DNA of 11,362 bases from Physocladia obscura (Eukaryota > Chytridiomycota > Chytridiomycetes > Chytridiales > Chytriomycetaceae): positions 1 through 11,362 of the forward strand of contig JADGJH010001197.1 in NCBI GenBank assembly GCA_027596945.1, read 5' to 3'. The notes under the pieces were generated by a model, which was not told the origin of the DNA, did no database searches, and saw only the letters and a list, made by a program, of their open reading frames with translations. A program made the position numbers and the translations under genes. Positions 8,764 to 11,362 of the stretch are shown piece after piece. Each line of letters begins with the position of its first letter. Positions within the stretch are counted from its first letter, which is position 1.

Positions 8764-9671
8764 TAATTTTTTTTGCCCAATGCGAGAGTGTTGTAACAGC
8801 CGTGACGGAAAACACGAGGAATTAGCTCTTTCAAGTGCTTAAACTTATTTCGATATGAGATTGTCTCTAAATCTACATTTAATAGATTTTTCCAATTATT
8901 TATATCTGTCTAATTTATTTAGCATTTCTGTTTACTTTGAAAGGGACACTAATGTGGATTAATACCTTTTTGATCCAACTGCTTCGTCGAATAAAACACA
9001 ATCGGCCGATCAAACGAAGTCAATATCCACATGTTGTGTACATACGTCTCAAATGCTTGCTGCTGTAGCTGTTTGATCTGAAAAGGGTCAGGCATGCCAG
9101 GGATCCAGTTTGATATACCCGGTGTAATGGGGAAAATAGCATTCAGCCAAGCGGTGAGGTGCGATATAGACACATTTCGGGGTGACATTTCTCGGACAAG
9201 AAGTGCGGCGCATTTCGAGTGCAGTTGGAAAGCTGGCGTACCTTCTGGTTGATAAAAAGGGCAAAACGTGATACGCGCTGCGTCTGTTGGAGTGATACTC
9301 AGTGGCGCTTGTTCTTTTTTCTTCTCTGATTCAAAGTCGACTGGAAGACTGTCCCATTCACGATCTATTCGATTACTGTTGTCGTGACAGTTGCCGTAAC
9401 ATCCGACATTACCAATACGACTGAGTCGGTCGGTTTCGGATTCGAGTGCTAGTTGTTTATTTGCTTTATTTACCTGCGGTATTGTGCAGCACAAACCTCG
9501 TTGGCGGCCCACCAAATGTTTGCAGTTCGGGAATTGCGATTACCCCCGAGTGGTGTGTCATGCCCAGACCACATATCAAACAGTACCTGGATAAAAAAAA
9601 AAGGATAGACGAAATAAAAACGACATGTAAGTAACGAAAATGTGGGCATCAGACATATCCCACGCTCCCAT
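8763..9671 (-). CDS. Fungus-specific YCxxCG-family protein, possibly F-box-associated
   Basis: Proposed exons are 9671-9655, 9586-9513, 9448-8966 and 8866-8763, all phase-consistent, giving 225 residues. A 17-nt first exon joins to give MGAWDMYCLICGLG, an opening I recognise from a large fungal family often annotated as F-box proteins. Those proteins carry a YCxxCG pair, a central G-x-G/Y-rich strand (here SRIGNVGCYGN) and a later H-x-x-C helix (here FQLHSKCAALLVREM). The Cys and His residues may bind metal. No canonical F-box is visible in this product. The second junction is uncertain: donor 9512 gives a normal 64-nt intron, whereas the stronger-looking CAG|GTAAAT donor at 9473 would give only 25 nt. 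Its stop (8765-8763) overlaps the start of the next minus-strand frame. Function is unknown. Confidence 0.55.
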
Positions 9672-9740
9672 TTTGTTGATTGCTGAAAAATCCTATTTCC
9701 ACAATCAATTTTTGTTTCTGTTTCGGCTTGGTTTGCAATA
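9672..9740. promoter_or_regulatory. 69-bp divergent intergenic promoter region
   Basis: The YCxxCG-family gene (ATG 9671-9669, minus) and the coiled-coil gene (ATG 9741, plus) diverge from this spacer, which must contain the start-proximal control sequences of both. It is T-rich on plus with CAAT-like strings (CACAATCAAT near 9701), but I cannot assign a specific factor site. Confidence 0.45.
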
Positions 9741-11362
9741 ATGCAGTCTCATCTGCCGGTATTTAAAAGGCAGCAAGCAACGGCAATTAACTCGACAATC
9801 ACGCTGGATTCGGTTTCGGTTGGTGGACGCAAGCTTGATGAGTCCGCAGTTCCGACATCGCCGTCAGCCGACTCGGGAAGTACAATGCCACTAACAGCAT
9901 CGGCAACTGCATCGAGCAGTAGTACTATTGCTAGTGCCAGTACTAGTGCAACTTCCTTGCCGACAGCGTTTGTCCGGCGTAAGTCAATCAAGACTTTGGT
10001 AACGGGAGCAACGGCAACTCCAACACCCCCGCAAACTCCGGCACACGCTCCTGTGTCGATGCGCACCAGGCAGCAGTCCATCTCGTCGTCGTCACTGTCG
10101 CTGCATTTATCGGCGGGCGCGAAGGGAGAGACGGGGTCGGTGTCGGGCGAGGCTGTCGGCGGTAATACAAAATATACAACGCATATTGTAAACACGCATG
10201 TTGAAACAAATACAAACACAAATATACAAATTCAGGCGGCTGGAACTCGTCAAAAATCATCCACGAGAAATTGCCGTCCGAGTCTCTTAAACGGTCAAAG
10301 TCGTACGCGTCAAGTCTCAAAAAGAACAGGGCGGGCAACGTGATCAACGGCAAGGACGACGACAGCAGCTCTGCAAACGGGAACTCTACCAGTAACGGTG
10401 CCGATGTCAACTATTCCAACTCCAACGGGCCTGAATTTGTCAATGGTCAGCACCGCACCACACGAGCTCTTGCTGCCAGAGTTACTGAGCTCGAAACGCT
10501 GCTCGACGCCGCTCACCAAGACTTGTCCAATGCTAACGCGCTCATCGAGTCCATCGAGTCCGACCACCGCTTTCACCTCGACGAACTCAAGCTGGACATG
10601 AAGGCATTGACCGAGGAGAAGGACACGTCCATTCTTACCGTCCAACGCGACCTTGGTGGTAAAATTGAATTTCTGGAGAGCCAAGTCCAAGACCTCCAGC
10701 TCAAGTCCAGTACCCAAATGTCCGAAATTGAGAAATTAATTGCAAAAAATGTCGCCGCTGTCCAGGCTTCGGCCGAGACTGAAATTGAAGTCGTTTCTCT
10801 CCGCTCGGAGCGTGAAGTATGGAAGAGCCAGGTCAAAGTTTTGCAGGCCGAGATTTTGAAGATGCAACTCGAGGCTCATAAAGTTGCCGAAAGAGAACTC
10901 GAATCGGAAGTCAAATACGAAGCGAACCTTGCCGAAGCCTCCAAGGAAATTGATGGCCTAAAGAAAGTTTTGGAATCTGAGAGGCTTAAACATGATAGTT
11001 ACCTCAAAAATACTGAATCTAAATTTGTGGAAAAAGACGCAGCTGCGAATGATTTGATGAAAGAGATTACTTTGCTGGTGAGTTCTTTTTTATTTGGTTA
11101 AAGCCTTGCAATAAAGCTTTTTTTTTCTATCAACAGAACGAAACTCTTTCGACGGAAACAGCAACTATACTAACTCTTAAATCCACTGTTTCTGATCAAA
11201 ACAGTCAAGTTTCTGCTCTGAATGCGAAACTATCTGATATCCAAAATATTCATGAATCTGACATCAAATCGCTGACTTTGAAGTTCGAAACCTCACTTTC
11301 GGAGAAAGAAGCCATCATAACCAATATTAACAATGATTATGCTCTTCAAGTAATTTTTCTAA
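9741..11362 (+). CDS. Ser/Thr-rich coiled-coil protein, 3' partial
   Basis: Exons are 9741-10161, 10236-11077 and 11137 to at least 11349. The two introns (74 and 59 nt) are phase-consistent. The first removes a frame change and joins the low-complexity N-terminus to the coiled coil. Residues 1-215 are rich in Ser, Thr and Ala with basic patches (RRKS near 75, RSKS near 160), typical of a disordered phosphorylatable region. From about 217 onward heptad-like Leu/Ile spacing with many Glu, Lys and Gln runs through at least residue 492, without an obvious break. No motor, kinase or membrane segment is seen. CAA|GTAATT at 11350 may be another donor, or the frame may simply continue off the window. 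Long coiled coils of this kind are common in cytoskeletal, Golgi or spindle-pole scaffolds, but I cannot assign a family. Confidence 0.85.

Noticed and set aside
8176..8842. Plus-strand frames 8176-8388 and 8429-8842 as missing asparaginase exons
   Set aside because: Neither product resembles the asparaginase C-terminal domain, and the minus strand here carries the macro-like pattern.
9425..9450. tRNA B-box-like string GGATTCGAGTG
   Set aside because: No A-box or cloverleaf arms are present at suitable spacing, and the string lies in predicted coding sequence.
9749..10219. 156-codon minus-strand frame opposite the Ser/Thr-rich region
   Set aside because: It is the antisense of a repetitive Ser/Thr/Ala coding stretch, which opens long antisense frames; the plus frame has phase-consistent splicing into the coiled coil.

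Overview
The window looks like a compact nuclear genome segment from a fungus, possibly an early-diverging (chytrid-like) one. Genes are split by short GT-AG introns, mostly 53-99 nt and once 235 nt. Intergenic spacers are about 70-100 bp. One predicted protein belongs to a fungus-specific family, and the other families are typical of opisthokonts. The species assignment is inference from these features, not from a database match.

Layout. Bases 1-1753 are AT-rich, contain no gene I can support, and have almost no CpG dinucleotides. At about 1754 the composition changes abruptly to CpG-normal sequence, which leads into a nine-exon plus-strand gene (2261-6375). That gene encodes a 1140-residue USP8/Doa4-type deubiquitinase with an N-terminal helical dimerisation/MIT-like domain, an inactive rhodanese domain, a proline/glutamine-rich linker full of endocytic docking motifs, and a USP catalytic domain. 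After 99 bp a second plus-strand gene (6475 onward) encodes the N-terminal two thirds of a cytosolic L-asparaginase. It stops at an exon end, where an A17-TTAATT-A25 tract begins, and its C-terminal domain is not found in the window.

Two minus-strand genes follow. The one at 8763-7760 reads as a degenerate macro domain followed by an F-box-like segment. The one at 9671-8763 reads as a fungus-specific YCxxCG...H-x-x-C protein family, often annotated as F-box-associated. Their stop and start codons overlap (TAATG), so they may be one gene interrupted by a homopolymer indel. The second gene shares a 69-bp divergent promoter region with the last gene (9741 to the window edge), a Ser/Thr-rich protein with a long coiled coil that runs off the end.

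Functional theme. The deubiquitinase is predicted to work on cargo at endosomes with ESCRT partners. The F-box-like protein would be a candidate substrate adaptor for SCF ubiquitin ligases. Nothing in the sequence shows that the two work together.
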